Of a stretch of DNA of 64,000 bases, positions 17,321-26,189 are shown in pieces. Under the pieces are notes generated by a model. The model worked only from the letters and a program-made list of their open reading frames with translations, ran no database searches and had not been told where the DNA came from. Numbering within the stretch: the stretch's first letter is position 1; each line of letters begins with the position of its first letter. The position numbers were made by a program, and so were the translations under genes. Origin of the DNA: Bacteroidales bacterium (lineage in GTDB: Bacteria > Bacteroidota > Bacteroidia > Bacteroidales > Muribaculaceae); the NCBI GenBank assembly GCA_004557565.1, contig SFGS01000006.1:1-64000 (forward strand), in the 5' to 3' direction.

Positions 17321-18579
17321 AAGTTGACGTTCTTTTGGGTTTACAATGGGGAGATGAAGGAAAAGGTAAAGTAGTGGATGTGCTCACACCCCGCTACGAT
17401 GTGGTTGCTCGTTTTCAAGGTGGCCCAAACGCAGGTCATACCCTCGTGTTTGAAGGCAAGAAATTCGTGCTCCGCTCAATTCCTTCTGGAATTTTCCAAA
17501 ACGGACAAATGAATGTGATTGGTAATGGCGTGGTGCTCGACCCAGTGCTCTTCGCTGAAGAAGCCCGCGACCTTGAAAAGCAAGGTGTTGCCATTACGAA
17601 AGTATTGAAAATTTCAAAGAAAGCTCATTTGATTCTTCCTACTCACCGCCTGCTTGACGCTGCTAACGAAAAGCTCAAGGGTGATAGCAAAATCGGCACA
17701 ACTGGTAAAGGCATTGGTCCTACTTACACCGACAAAATCAGCCGTAACGGTTTGCGTGTGGGCGACATCGAAGAAAACTTCCTCGAAAAATATAATGCAG
17801 CAAAACAGCGCCACATCACATTGCTGAAAGCGCTTGGCGAGACTCCTGATGTGGAAGAACTCGAAAAGAAGTGGCTGGAGAGCATCGAATATGTGAAAGG
17901 ATTCGATTTGATTGACAGCGAGTTCTTTATCAACAAACAACTGAAAGAAGGTAAGAGCGTGCTTTGCGAAGGTGCTCAAGGCAGTATGCTTGATGTGGAC
18001 TTCGGCTCATATCCATTCGTGACTTCTTCAAACACCATTTGCGCAGGTGCTTGCACTGGTTTAGGTTTGGCTCCAAGCAAGATTGGCGAAGTGTTTGGTA
18101 TTTTCAAGGCATATTGCACCCGTGTGGGTAGCGGCCCATTCCCAACCGAACTGTTTGACGAGACTGGCGCAACCATTCGTCAAATCGGTCATGAATTTGG
18201 CGCTGTGACCGGTCGCGAACGCCGCTGTGGCTGGATTGACCTCGTGGCTTTGCGCTACACCATCATGCTCAATGGTGTGACTCAGTTGATTATGATGAAG
18301 AGCGATGTGCTCGACGGATTCGACACCATCAAGGCTTGTGATGCCTACGAAATCAACGGCAAAGTGACCCGTGATTTCCCATTCTCAATCGAGCACGACA
18401 TCAAGCCCGTATATACAGAAATTAAAGGTTGGAAAACCGATATGACCAGCATGACAAGCGAAGACCAATTCCCTCAGAAATTTAAGGATTACATCAAGTA
18501 TCTTGAAGAAAAACTTGAAGTGCCCATCACAATCGTGTCGGTAGGTCCTGACCGTGCTCAAACTATCCTCCGAAAGTAA
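17317..18579 (+). CDS. purA: Adenylosuccinate synthetase
   Basis: PurA joins IMP and aspartate using GTP, the first committed step to AMP. The N-terminal P-loop WGDEGKGK with catalytic Asp and Lys is at residues 11-18; GPNAGHT (catalytic His region) at about 37-43; the GKGIGPTY and GRERRCGW segments are conserved. Length 420 aa is typical. It overlaps the upstream Fur-family gene by four bases. Confidence 0.97.
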   Translation: MKVDVLLGLQWGDEGKGKVVDVLTPRYDVVARFQGGPNAGHTLVFEGKKFVLRSIPSGIFQNGQMNVIGNGVVLDPVLFAEEARDLEKQGVAITKVLKISKKAHLILPTHRLLDAANEKLKGDSKIGTTGKGIGPTYTDKISRNGLRVGDIEENFLEKYNAAKQRHITLLKALGETPDVEELEKKWLESIEYVKGFDLIDSEFFINKQLKEGKSVLCEGAQGSMLDVDFGSYPFVTSSNTICAGACTGLGLAPSKIGEVFGIFKAYCTRVGSGPFPTELFDETGATIRQIGHEFGAVTGRERRCGWIDLVALRYTIMLNGVTQLIMMKSDVLDGFDTIKACDAYEINGKVTRDFPFSIEHDIKPVYTEIKGWKTDMTSMTSEDQFPQKFKDYIKYLEEKLEVPITIVSVGPDRAQTILRK

Positions 18580-18627
18580 TATTATTTACACCACCTTAAC
18601 ATAATTATTTATAAAACTACTAACACT

Positions 18628-19872
18628 ATGGCAAAAGTTAAACCGTTTAGAGGACTTCGTCCACCTAAGCAATTTGTAGAGCAAGTGGCTTCAAAGCCTT
18701 ATGATGTGCTTTCAAGTGAAGAAGCAAGAGCTGAAGCTGAAGGCAACGAGAAATCGCTGTATCACATCATTAAACCTGAAATTGATTTCGAGCCAGGCAC
18801 TGGCGAGCATGAACAGAAGGTTTACGACAAGGCTGTTGAGAATTTCCAGAAGTTCCAACGCGAAGGCTGGCTTGTGCAGGATGAGAAGGAGCAATACTAT
18901 CTTTACGCTCAAACCATGGATGGTCGCACCCAATATGGTTTGGTGGTAGGAGCAAGTGTTGACGACTATCTCACTGGCAAAATCAAAAAGCACGAGTTGA
19001 CCCGTAAGGAAAAGGAAGTGGACCGTATGCTTCATATTGAAATCAATAATGCAAACATCGAACCAGTGTTCTTGTCATTTCCTACAAACGAGGTGCTTGA
19101 AAGAGTGATTGCTCAAACAGCAAAAACTCAGCCAGAATACGACTTCGTGTCGGAAGACGGTATAGGTCACACTTTGTGGTGTATTTCTGATGATGTGGTA
19201 ATCAACGAAATCACCGAAGCTTTTGCGAAGATTCCATATCTGTATATCGCAGATGGTCACCACCGTACAGCTGCTGCTGCGCATGTGGGAGAGGAAAAGG
19301 CAAAGGCCGACCCTAACCACACAGGCAAAGAGGAATACAACTACCTGCTGGCTGTATGCTTCCCAGAATCACACTTGAAGGTGATGGACTACAACCGCGT
19401 GGTGAAAGACCTCAATGGGCTTACCGACGAAGAATTCCTGCAAAAAGTGGGAGAGAAGTTTGTTGTAGAAGACAAGGGCACAGAAATCTATCGTCCAGCA
19501 GCTCTCCACAATTTCTCACTTTACTTGGGCGGCAAGTGGTATTCACTCACTGCGAAAGAAGGCACTTACGATGATAACGACCCAATCGGTGTGCTCGACG
19601 TGAAGATTTCTTCCGACTACATCTTGCGCGACATACTCAACATCGTGGACTTGCGTACCGACAAGCGTATCGACTTTGTGGGCGGTATACGTGGCTTAGG
19701 TGAGTTGAAAGACAGAGTTGACTCTGGTGAAATGAAGATGGCTTTGGCACTTTATCCTGTGACCATGCGTCAGATTATCGACATCGCCGACTCTGGCAAC
19801 ATTATGCCTCCAAAGGCCACTTGGTTTGAACCAAAGTTGCGCTCAGGCTTAATTATTCACAAACTGGATTAA
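18628..19872 (+). CDS. DUF1015 family protein
   Basis: The 414-residue cytosolic protein matches the DUF1015 pattern: a start with KPFRGLRP, a KPYDVLS segment, and a central ADGHHRTAAA motif. The DGHHR motif resembles that of ParB/SerK-type nucleotide-binding folds, which suggests, but does not show, a kinase-like activity. From memory, Bacteroides relatives sit next to serC-serA; here the gene follows purA and no serine genes are present. Function unproven. Confidence 0.85.
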   Translation: MAKVKPFRGLRPPKQFVEQVASKPYDVLSSEEARAEAEGNEKSLYHIIKPEIDFEPGTGEHEQKVYDKAVENFQKFQREGWLVQDEKEQYYLYAQTMDGRTQYGLVVGASVDDYLTGKIKKHELTRKEKEVDRMLHIEINNANIEPVFLSFPTNEVLERVIAQTAKTQPEYDFVSEDGIGHTLWCISDDVVINEITEAFAKIPYLYIADGHHRTAAAAHVGEEKAKADPNHTGKEEYNYLLAVCFPESHLKVMDYNRVVKDLNGLTDEEFLQKVGEKFVVEDKGTEIYRPAALHNFSLYLGGKWYSLTAKEGTYDDNDPIGVLDVKISSDYILRDILNIVDLRTDKRIDFVGGIRGLGELKDRVDSGEMKMALALYPVTMRQIIDIADSGNIMPPKATWFEPKLRSGLIIHKLD

Positions 19873-19891
19873 TACAAACTTTATAATTAAG

Positions 19892-19913
19892 GCAGTGCTC
19901 CCAGGAGCACTGC
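19892..19913 (+). terminator. Intrinsic terminator after the DUF1015 gene
   Basis: GCAGTGCTCC (19892-19901) and GGAGCACTGC (19904-19913) pair perfectly around a 2-base gap, so the apical pairs must open. TGTTATTT follows, a weak T-run. Confidence 0.7.
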
Positions 19914-19941
19914 TGTTATTTAAACACATATTTACAATCAA

Positions 19942-21777
19942 ATGAAAACTAATCAATTAAGAGTGGTGACACTGGTTTTGGCACTGTTTGTGTGCTGTGT
20001 CACTCTTTCCGCTCAAAAATTCGCTATCTTTAGCGACATCCACGTCACTCCAGGCAACGCTAATGAGGCAAAACTGAAAGCCGCTGTTGCGGAAGTCAAC
20101 AAAAGCGATGTGGACTATGTGCTTGTTTCTGGCGACTTGACCAACGAAGGTAGCGATGAGCAACTCCATAATGTGAAGTCGATTTTCGACGCTTTCACCA
20201 AACCATACTACATCATCCCTGGCAACCACGAAAACACTTGGAGCCAAAGCGCATGCAAGACTTTCAACGATCTTTGGGGCGCCGACCGCTTTGTGTTCAC
20301 CGTTGGCGACTTGGTGGTAGTGGGCATGAACTGTGGCCCATTCATGAAGATGGGCGACGGTCATATCAAGCAAGAGGACTTGATTTGGCTCGACAAGATA
20401 CTCTCAGAGAAGGTGAAGCCTGGCATGAAGGTGCTGAGCGTGAACCACTATCCAATTCTCGACGACTTGGACAACTATCGCGACTATGTGGCTATCCTGA
20501 AAAAATATCCAGTGATCACTCACCAGTGTGGTCACTATCACAGATGGCGCCTGTATGAGACCGACGGCATCAACGGACTGATTGTTCGTGCCCTCGATAT
20601 GGGTAATGGCGATTATGGCTACACCCTCCTTAACGTGGATTTGAAATCAAACTGGATTCACGTTTACAACAAGATTTTGGATAAGGCTCCTGTTCCAATG
20701 TATGCATACAAGATGAACACCGAATACTACGACAGCCCAGCACCTGCTTCTTTACCAACTAAAGAAGATGCACGCTTTGCTGTAGAAAAGGTGTTTGCCG
20801 ACAATGCCACTATCTTCACCCGCTTGGGATTGGACGAGAAAAACATTTATTTCGGCAATTCTTTGGGCTTCTGCAAGGCTCTTGACAAGCAGACACATAA
20901 AGTAAAATGGGAATATAAAACCGCAGCGATGCTTTATTCGCGCCCAGCGGTTGACCGCAAATATGTGGTGTTGCCAACAGCCGACCGCCGCTTGGTATGG
21001 CTCGACAAGAAATCGGGCAAAGAAACATACGCTTTCAATGCCGATGGCCCCTATGTGGCTGATGGTGTGATAGAAAAAGGCATCCTTTACCAAGGAGGCT
21101 ATAAGACATTCCAAGCATGGGACATCGCAAAGCACAAATTGGTGTGGCGCTTCGACGACATCGACAACTATTGCCAAGCAGCCCCTGTGGTTGATGGCGG
21201 CGATGTGATTTTTGGCGCATGGGACACCTATTTGCGTTCGCTCAACAAAAAAAGCGGCAAGCTCCAATGGAAGTGGAACAACGGTAAGACTGTGAACCTC
21301 TTCAGCCCAGGCAACGTGGTGCCAGTGGTTACTGCCGACAAGGTGGTGGTTGTGGCTCCAGACCGTGTGGCAACAGCCGTTGACAGAAAAAGCGGCAAGC
21401 AGATTTGGCGCGAAAAGAATGAGAATAAAGTTCGTGAAAGTTTAGGCCGCAGCGAAGACGGAAAAGTGGCTTATGCCAAGACCATGGACGGCGAGTTGGT
21501 GGCTATGAGCACCGAAGGCAACAGTTACAAGCTCCTTTGGAAAACCGACCTCGGTATAGGTTATGAGCATGCTCCATGTATCGTGATTGAGCACGATGGA
21601 TTCGTGTATGCCGGTAGCCGCCACGGCCAGCTCTCAATCGTAGATGCCGCCACCCACCAGCTTGTGGTTTCTTACCCAATGGGCACAAGCGAAGTGAATG
21701 GTTTTGAGGTAGATGCCAATGGCGATGTGTATTGCTCGCTGATTGAAGGCACTATTTTCAAAATCACAAGGAAATAG
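19942..21777 (+). CDS. Secreted metallophosphoesterase with beta-propeller
   Basis: After a signal peptide (residues 1 to about 24, ending LSAQ), residues 25 to about 260 form a calcineurin-like phosphoesterase with all metal-site motifs: SDIH, SGDLTN, GNHE, VNHYP and CGHYHRW. From about residue 280 to the end (611) the protein repeats PQQ-type propeller blades (YFGNSLGFCKALDKQTHKVKW style, each with a LDKxSGK-like turn). The substrate is unknown; a phosphodiester or phosphomonoester in the periplasm is inferred. The gene stands alone between a terminator and the wecB promoter. Confidence 0.87.
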   Translation: MKTNQLRVVTLVLALFVCCVTLSAQKFAIFSDIHVTPGNANEAKLKAAVAEVNKSDVDYVLVSGDLTNEGSDEQLHNVKSIFDAFTKPYYIIPGNHENTWSQSACKTFNDLWGADRFVFTVGDLVVVGMNCGPFMKMGDGHIKQEDLIWLDKILSEKVKPGMKVLSVNHYPILDDLDNYRDYVAILKKYPVITHQCGHYHRWRLYETDGINGLIVRALDMGNGDYGYTLLNVDLKSNWIHVYNKILDKAPVPMYAYKMNTEYYDSPAPASLPTKEDARFAVEKVFADNATIFTRLGLDEKNIYFGNSLGFCKALDKQTHKVKWEYKTAAMLYSRPAVDRKYVVLPTADRRLVWLDKKSGKETYAFNADGPYVADGVIEKGILYQGGYKTFQAWDIAKHKLVWRFDDIDNYCQAAPVVDGGDVIFGAWDTYLRSLNKKSGKLQWKWNNGKTVNLFSPGNVVPVVTADKVVVVAPDRVATAVDRKSGKQIWREKNENKVRESLGRSEDGKVAYAKTMDGELVAMSTEGNSYKLLWKTDLGIGYEHAPCIVIEHDGFVYAGSRHGQLSIVDAATHQLVVSYPMGTSEVNGFEVDANGDVYCSLIEGTIFKITRK

Positions 21778-21782
21778 GGCGT

Positions 21783-21813
21783 TTGCGAATGTTGTAAAAA
21801 ATCATTATTTTTG
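21783..21813 (+). promoter_or_regulatory. wecB-galE promoter
   Basis: TTG (21783-21785), a 20-base spacer and TATTTTTG (21806-21813) match the Bacteroides consensus exactly. Confidence 0.75.
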
Positions 21814-21822
21814 CAAAGTGTA

Positions 21823-21858
21823 AGTATTTGCCATTGTGGCTTCCACGTGGCAAATACT
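21823..21858 (+). promoter_or_regulatory. 5' UTR hairpin of wecB mRNA
   Basis: AGTATTTGCCA (21823-21833) and TGGCAAATACT (21848-21858) pair perfectly, with a nested GTGG/CCAC stem inside. The transcript should begin at about 21820, so the hairpin is at its very 5' end, 16 bases before the start codon. No T-run follows, so it is not a standard terminator. Confidence 0.6.
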
Positions 21859-21874
21859 CCAATTATACTGAATT

Positions 21875-23047
21875 ATGAAGAAGAAAGTAATGCTCGTTTT
21901 TGGAACTCGTCCCGAAGCCATCAAAATGGCTCCACTCGTGAAGGAGTTTCAGAAGCGTCACGAAGAAGTCGATACCATAGTGTGTGTTACTGGTCAGCAC
22001 CGTGAGATGCTTGACCAGGTGCTGGAGATATTTGATATCACCCCCGACTACGACTTGAATATCATGAAGTCGGGTCAAGATTTATACGATATTACCTCTC
22101 GTGTGCTTTTGGGAATGCGTGATGTGCTCAAAGAGGCGCAGCCCGATGTGGTGCTTGTGCATGGCGACACCACCACCAGCATGGCAGCCGCTTTGGCAGC
22201 ATTTTACCAGCAGATTCCCGTGGGACATGTGGAAGCAGGCTTGCGCACGCACAACATCTACAGCCCTTGGCCTGAGGAAATGAACCGTCAGATTACGGGT
22301 CGCATTGCCACATTCAACCTTTCGCCCACACCGCTCAGCCGCCAGAATTTACTTGACGAGGGAGTGGGGGAAGAAAAGATTATCGTGACAGGCAACACTG
22401 TGATTGACGCGCTTCACATGGTGGTGGACAGAATTAAAAACGACACCACACTCTCTGCCTCATTGTCGGCTCGCCTAAAAGAGCAGGGCTACGATGTGGA
22501 CCGACTCGACGACGGCACACGCCGCCTTGTGCTGATTACCGGTCACCGTAGAGAAAACTTCGGAGAAGGCTTCAAGAACATCTGCAATGCGATTAAGACC
22601 TTGAGCGAAAGTTATCCGAATGTGGATTTCGTGTACCCGATGCACCTCAATCCCAATGTGCGCCGACCCATCAAAGAAGTGTTTGGCGACAGCATCGACG
22701 CTTCCAGCAACTTATTCTTCATCGAGCCGCTTGAATATCTCAACTTCGTGTATCTGATGGAGAAATCAAGCATTGTGCTTACCGACAGCGGCGGCATTCA
22801 GGAGGAAGCTCCTGGGCTTGGAAAACCGGTGCTCGTGATGCGCGACACCACTGAGCGTCCAGAGGCTCTTGATGCAGGCACGGTGAAGCTGGTCGGCACC
22901 GACTATGCGAAAATCGTGTCAAACATGCAGCTGCTGCTGGATTCGAAAGAACAGTATGAAAAGATGAGCAAGGCAATAAATCCTTACGGTGATGGATTGG
23001 CTTGTGGAAGAATCGTGGAACATATTATAGAATCAATCAAAAAGTAA
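21875..23047 (+). CDS. wecB: UDP-N-acetylglucosamine 2-epimerase (non-hydrolysing)
   Basis: The enzyme interconverts UDP-GlcNAc and UDP-ManNAc, supplying ManNAc-type sugars for surface polysaccharide. It shows the GT-B fold signatures FGTRPEAIKMAPLV at the N-terminus, HGDTTTSMAAALAAF and HVEAGLRT in the middle, and TDSGGIQEEAPGLGKPVLV at about residues 305-325. Length 390 aa is standard. It is followed by galE after 5 bases, forming a two-gene sugar-nucleotide operon. Confidence 0.95.
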   Translation: MKKKVMLVFGTRPEAIKMAPLVKEFQKRHEEVDTIVCVTGQHREMLDQVLEIFDITPDYDLNIMKSGQDLYDITSRVLLGMRDVLKEAQPDVVLVHGDTTTSMAAALAAFYQQIPVGHVEAGLRTHNIYSPWPEEMNRQITGRIATFNLSPTPLSRQNLLDEGVGEEKIIVTGNTVIDALHMVVDRIKNDTTLSASLSARLKEQGYDVDRLDDGTRRLVLITGHRRENFGEGFKNICNAIKTLSESYPNVDFVYPMHLNPNVRRPIKEVFGDSIDASSNLFFIEPLEYLNFVYLMEKSSIVLTDSGGIQEEAPGLGKPVLVMRDTTERPEALDAGTVKLVGTDYAKIVSNMQLLLDSKEQYEKMSKAINPYGDGLACGRIVEHIIESIKK

Positions 23048-23052
23048 TCAAA

Positions 23053-24087
23053 ATGAAAGGAAAAATTCTTGTTACTGGCGGCTTGGGATTTATCGGTTCC
23101 CACACCACCGTGGAATTGCAACAAGCAGGTTACGAAGTTGTGATTATCGACAACTTGTCGAACAGCAACATCGAAGTGCTTGACGGTATTGAGAAAATCA
23201 CAGGCATTCGCCCAGTGTTTGTGGAGGGTGACTGCACAAATATCGACACTCTGCACGAATTGTTCAAGGCAAACTCTGGCATCAACGGCATCATCAATTT
23301 TGCCGCAAGTAAGGCAGTGGGCGAGTCGATCCACAAACCTATTCTCTATTACCGTAACAACCTCAACATTCTCATCAACTTGCTCGATTTGATGCCTGTT
23401 TACGGTGTGAAAGGCTTTGTGTTCTCTTCTTCTTGCACCGTGTATGGCGAACCAGATAAGAATCCTATCACAGAAGACGCTCCAACCAAGAAGGCAACTT
23501 CACCTTACGGTGCAACCAAGCAGATGAGTGAAGACATCATTGCCGACGTGGTGAAGAGCGGTGCGCCAATCAAGGCTATTTTGCTGCGCTACTTCAACCC
23601 AATCGGTGCGCATCCATCGGCAGAAATTGGCGAATTGCCAAACGGTGTGCCACAAAACCTTGTTCCTTATCTCACCCAGACTGCTATTGGCGTGCGTAAG
23701 GAATTGAGCATCTTCGGCGACGATTACGACACCCCCGACGGCTCTTGCATTCGCGACTTCATCAACGTGGTTGACCTTGCGAAAGCTCACGTTGTGGCAC
23801 TTGCGAGAATGCTTGAGGACAAGAGCGACGAAAAGCTCGAAGTGTTCAATATCGGAACAGGAGAGGGCCTGTCGGTTCTCCAACTTCTCCACGCATTTGA
23901 AAAGGCTACTGGCGTAAAGGTTCCACACAAGATTGTGGGCCGTCGCGAAGGCGATATCGTGAAGATTTGGGCCGACCCAAAGAAGGCTAACGAAGTGCTC
24001 GGCTGGAAGGCTCAAGAGTCGATTGAAGACACCATGCTCAGTGCCTGGAATTGGCAAAAGAAGCTCAGAGAGCGTGGCGTGATGTAA
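23053..24087 (+). CDS. galE: UDP-glucose 4-epimerase
   Basis: GalE interconverts UDP-glucose and UDP-galactose with bound NAD. It shows the Rossmann motif TGGLGFIGS near residues 7-15, catalytic Ser in SSSCTVYG and the YxxxK pair in SPYGATK. Length 344 aa is typical. ATG at 23053 follows the wecB stop by 5 bases; a longer frame reaching back to 23002 would overlap wecB and is not needed. Confidence 0.95.
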   Translation: MKGKILVTGGLGFIGSHTTVELQQAGYEVVIIDNLSNSNIEVLDGIEKITGIRPVFVEGDCTNIDTLHELFKANSGINGIINFAASKAVGESIHKPILYYRNNLNILINLLDLMPVYGVKGFVFSSSCTVYGEPDKNPITEDAPTKKATSPYGATKQMSEDIIADVVKSGAPIKAILLRYFNPIGAHPSAEIGELPNGVPQNLVPYLTQTAIGVRKELSIFGDDYDTPDGSCIRDFINVVDLAKAHVVALARMLEDKSDEKLEVFNIGTGEGLSVLQLLHAFEKATGVKVPHKIVGRREGDIVKIWADPKKANEVLGWKAQESIEDTMLSAWNWQKKLRERGVM

Positions 24088-24114
24088 GAAATTGCAAAAT
24101 AATACTTAAAATAG

Positions 24115-24146
24115 CGTCGTCCAAGTGAGTTTGGACGACGTTTTTT
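24115..24146 (+). terminator. galE intrinsic terminator
   Basis: CGTCGTCCAA (24115-24124) and TTGGACGACG (24131-24140) form a perfect stem with a six-base loop, followed by six T residues. Confidence 0.9.
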
Positions 24147-24147
24147 G

Positions 24148-24177
24148 TTGAATTGTCGGCAATAATTTGTATATTTG
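24148..24177 (+). promoter_or_regulatory. dnaN promoter
   Basis: TTG (24148-24150), 19-base spacer and TATATTTG (24170-24177). It begins right after the galE terminator and should drive the dnaN operon. Confidence 0.75.
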
Positions 24178-24240
24178 TAAGTTAAAAATATACAGGTTTT
24201 ACAACAAGCGAATATTAATAAATTCAAATTTATAGCATAT

Positions 24241-25356
24241 ATGAGATTCAACATTCAAAGTAAGCTTTTACTTTCTCACCTTTCAGCAGTGAGTAAGGTA
24301 GTGAATTCCAAAAACAAGCTGTCGATTCTCGACAATTTCTTGTTCAACCTTGAAGGCGACAAATTGGTGATTACTGGTAGCGATCAGGAAACTACGCTTA
24401 CCACCAATGTGCAGGTGCAAAACCCTGAAGGCTCAGGAAAGTTTGCTGCAAATGTGAAGAAACTTCTCGACCTTCTCAAGCAACTTCCCGACTTGGCACT
24501 CACATTTGATGTGAACGATGAGAATCTTGAAATCAACATCACTTATCTTCACGGTAAATTCAACTTCATTGGCGTGAACGGCAATGAATTCCCTGTGAAG
24601 GCTGCGAGCGAAGAAGAACCAAAGCACTTGACTCTGCCTTGCAAAACTGTGGTTGAGGGTATTCAACAAACAATCTTCGCTGTAGGCGTTGAGGAAATGC
24701 GTCCGGTGATGATGGGCATTTTCTGGGACATCAAGCCCGATGAAATCGTGTTTGTGGCATCTGACACCCACAAGTTGGTGCGCTATCGCAAACTCAATAT
24801 CCAAACAGGTCACGAACTCTCGTTCATTCTCCCAACCAAGCCTGCCGCAATTTTGAGCAGTATTCTTGAAAAGAAAGATGGTGATGTGAATATTACTGTA
24901 GATAGCAAGAGTGCCACTTTCGAGACAGCAGACTATACACTCACTTGCCGTTTCGTGAATGGTCGTTATCCTAACTACAACTCTGTGATTCCAACCACAA
25001 ACCAATACAACGTGTCGATTGACCGTGTGCAATTACTCAACGCGCTCCGTCGTGTGTCGGTGTTCACCAGTTCAAGCGGTCTTGTGAAGTTGGAGATGCG
25101 CCCTGATGAAGTGCTGATGTCAACCCAAGATATTGATTACTCAACTTCTGCGGAAGAACGCATCGTTTGCGACTACAACGGTGTGGAAATGGCTATCGGC
25201 TTCAACGATGAGAATATCATCGACGTGCTTAACAACATCGACGCTGAAAATATCTCAGTTCAACTCATCGACCCAACAAGAGCAGGCCTGTTCCTTCCTG
25301 TTGAGCAGAAAGAAAATGAGGAACTGCTTGTTCTTCTTATGCCAATGATGCTTTAA
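24241..25356 (+). CDS. dnaN: DNA polymerase III sliding clamp (beta subunit)
   Basis: The ring-shaped clamp tethers the replicative polymerase and repair factors to DNA. The 371-residue protein has the three repeated clamp domains; the N-terminal MRFNIQSKLLLSHLSAVSKVV and the C-terminal LLVLLMPMML (hydrophobic pocket region) are characteristic. It is not next to dnaA, which lies 13.8 kb away; separation of these genes is usual in Bacteroidota as I recall. Probable first gene of an operon running to rlmB. Confidence 0.96.
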   Translation: MRFNIQSKLLLSHLSAVSKVVNSKNKLSILDNFLFNLEGDKLVITGSDQETTLTTNVQVQNPEGSGKFAANVKKLLDLLKQLPDLALTFDVNDENLEINITYLHGKFNFIGVNGNEFPVKAASEEEPKHLTLPCKTVVEGIQQTIFAVGVEEMRPVMMGIFWDIKPDEIVFVASDTHKLVRYRKLNIQTGHELSFILPTKPAAILSSILEKKDGDVNITVDSKSATFETADYTLTCRFVNGRYPNYNSVIPTTNQYNVSIDRVQLLNALRRVSVFTSSSGLVKLEMRPDEVLMSTQDIDYSTSAEERIVCDYNGVEMAIGFNDENIIDVLNNIDAENISVQLIDPTRAGLFLPVEQKENEELLVLLMPMML

Positions 25357-25395
25357 TAGCACAGACTTCACTCCAAAAAAATATAGAAATATCAA

Positions 25396-26166
25396 ATGGA
25401 ATTAAATTTGAAAAAGCCGTTAGTGTTTTTCGACCTTGAAACCACAGGGTTGAATATCACTTCCGACAAAATAGTGGAAATTTCGTATATCAAAGTGTTT
25501 CCCAACGGCACTGAAGAATCAAAGACCCTTCGTGTGAATCCGGGAATGCACATCCCTGAACAGGCTACAGCCGTTCACCACATTACCGACGACGACGTGA
25601 AGGATTGCCCCACATTCAAGCAGGTGGCACGCTCACTGGCATCGGTGTTTGAGGGTAGTGATGTGGCAGGCTTCAACAGCAACCGCTTCGACATTCCCAT
25701 GCTTCAGGAGGAATTTCTGAACGCTGGCGTGGATTTCGATTTCTCGAAGCGCAAGTTTGTTGATGTTCAGACCATTTTCCACAAAATGGAGCAACGCAAT
25801 CTTGTGGCAGCCTACAAGTTTTATTGCGGAAAAGATTTGGAAGGCGCACATTCTGCCGATGCCGACACAAGAGCCACCTACGAGGTGCTCAAAGCGCAAT
25901 TAGATAAGTATCCATCGCTGCAAAACGAGGTTGAGTATCTTTCTGCCTTTTCTACCCAAAACAAGAATGTGGACCTTGCAGGCCGATTCGTGTTTGATGA
26001 CAAGGGCGTGGAAGTGTTCAACTTTGGCAAACACAAAGGAATGTCGGTTGCGGAAGTATTGGCTAAAGACACCGGCTACTATGGTTGGATGATGAAGGGC
26101 GACTTCCCACAAGACACAAAGAATGTGTTGACCAAAATTTACTTTAAAGTTCATACAAGCAAATAA
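25396..26166 (+). CDS. DnaQ-like 3'-5' exonuclease
   Basis: The protein has the DEDDh exonuclease fold: FFDLETTG (residues 11-18), a central NSNRFDIPML, and HSADADTRATYEV with the catalytic His and Asp. A C-terminal extension from about residue 205 has a HKGMSVAEVL...GYYGWMM pattern seen in DnaQ-like enzymes of this phylum. It could act as a proofreading or repair exonuclease; there is no polymerase domain. 39 bases after dnaN, probably co-transcribed. Confidence 0.9.
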   Translation: MELNLKKPLVFFDLETTGLNITSDKIVEISYIKVFPNGTEESKTLRVNPGMHIPEQATAVHHITDDDVKDCPTFKQVARSLASVFEGSDVAGFNSNRFDIPMLQEEFLNAGVDFDFSKRKFVDVQTIFHKMEQRNLVAAYKFYCGKDLEGAHSADADTRATYEVLKAQLDKYPSLQNEVEYLSAFSTQNKNVDLAGRFVFDDKGVEVFNFGKHKGMSVAEVLAKDTGYYGWMMKGDFPQDTKNVLTKIYFKVHTSK

Positions 26167-26189
26167 CTTTGAAAATTGAAATTCCACTT

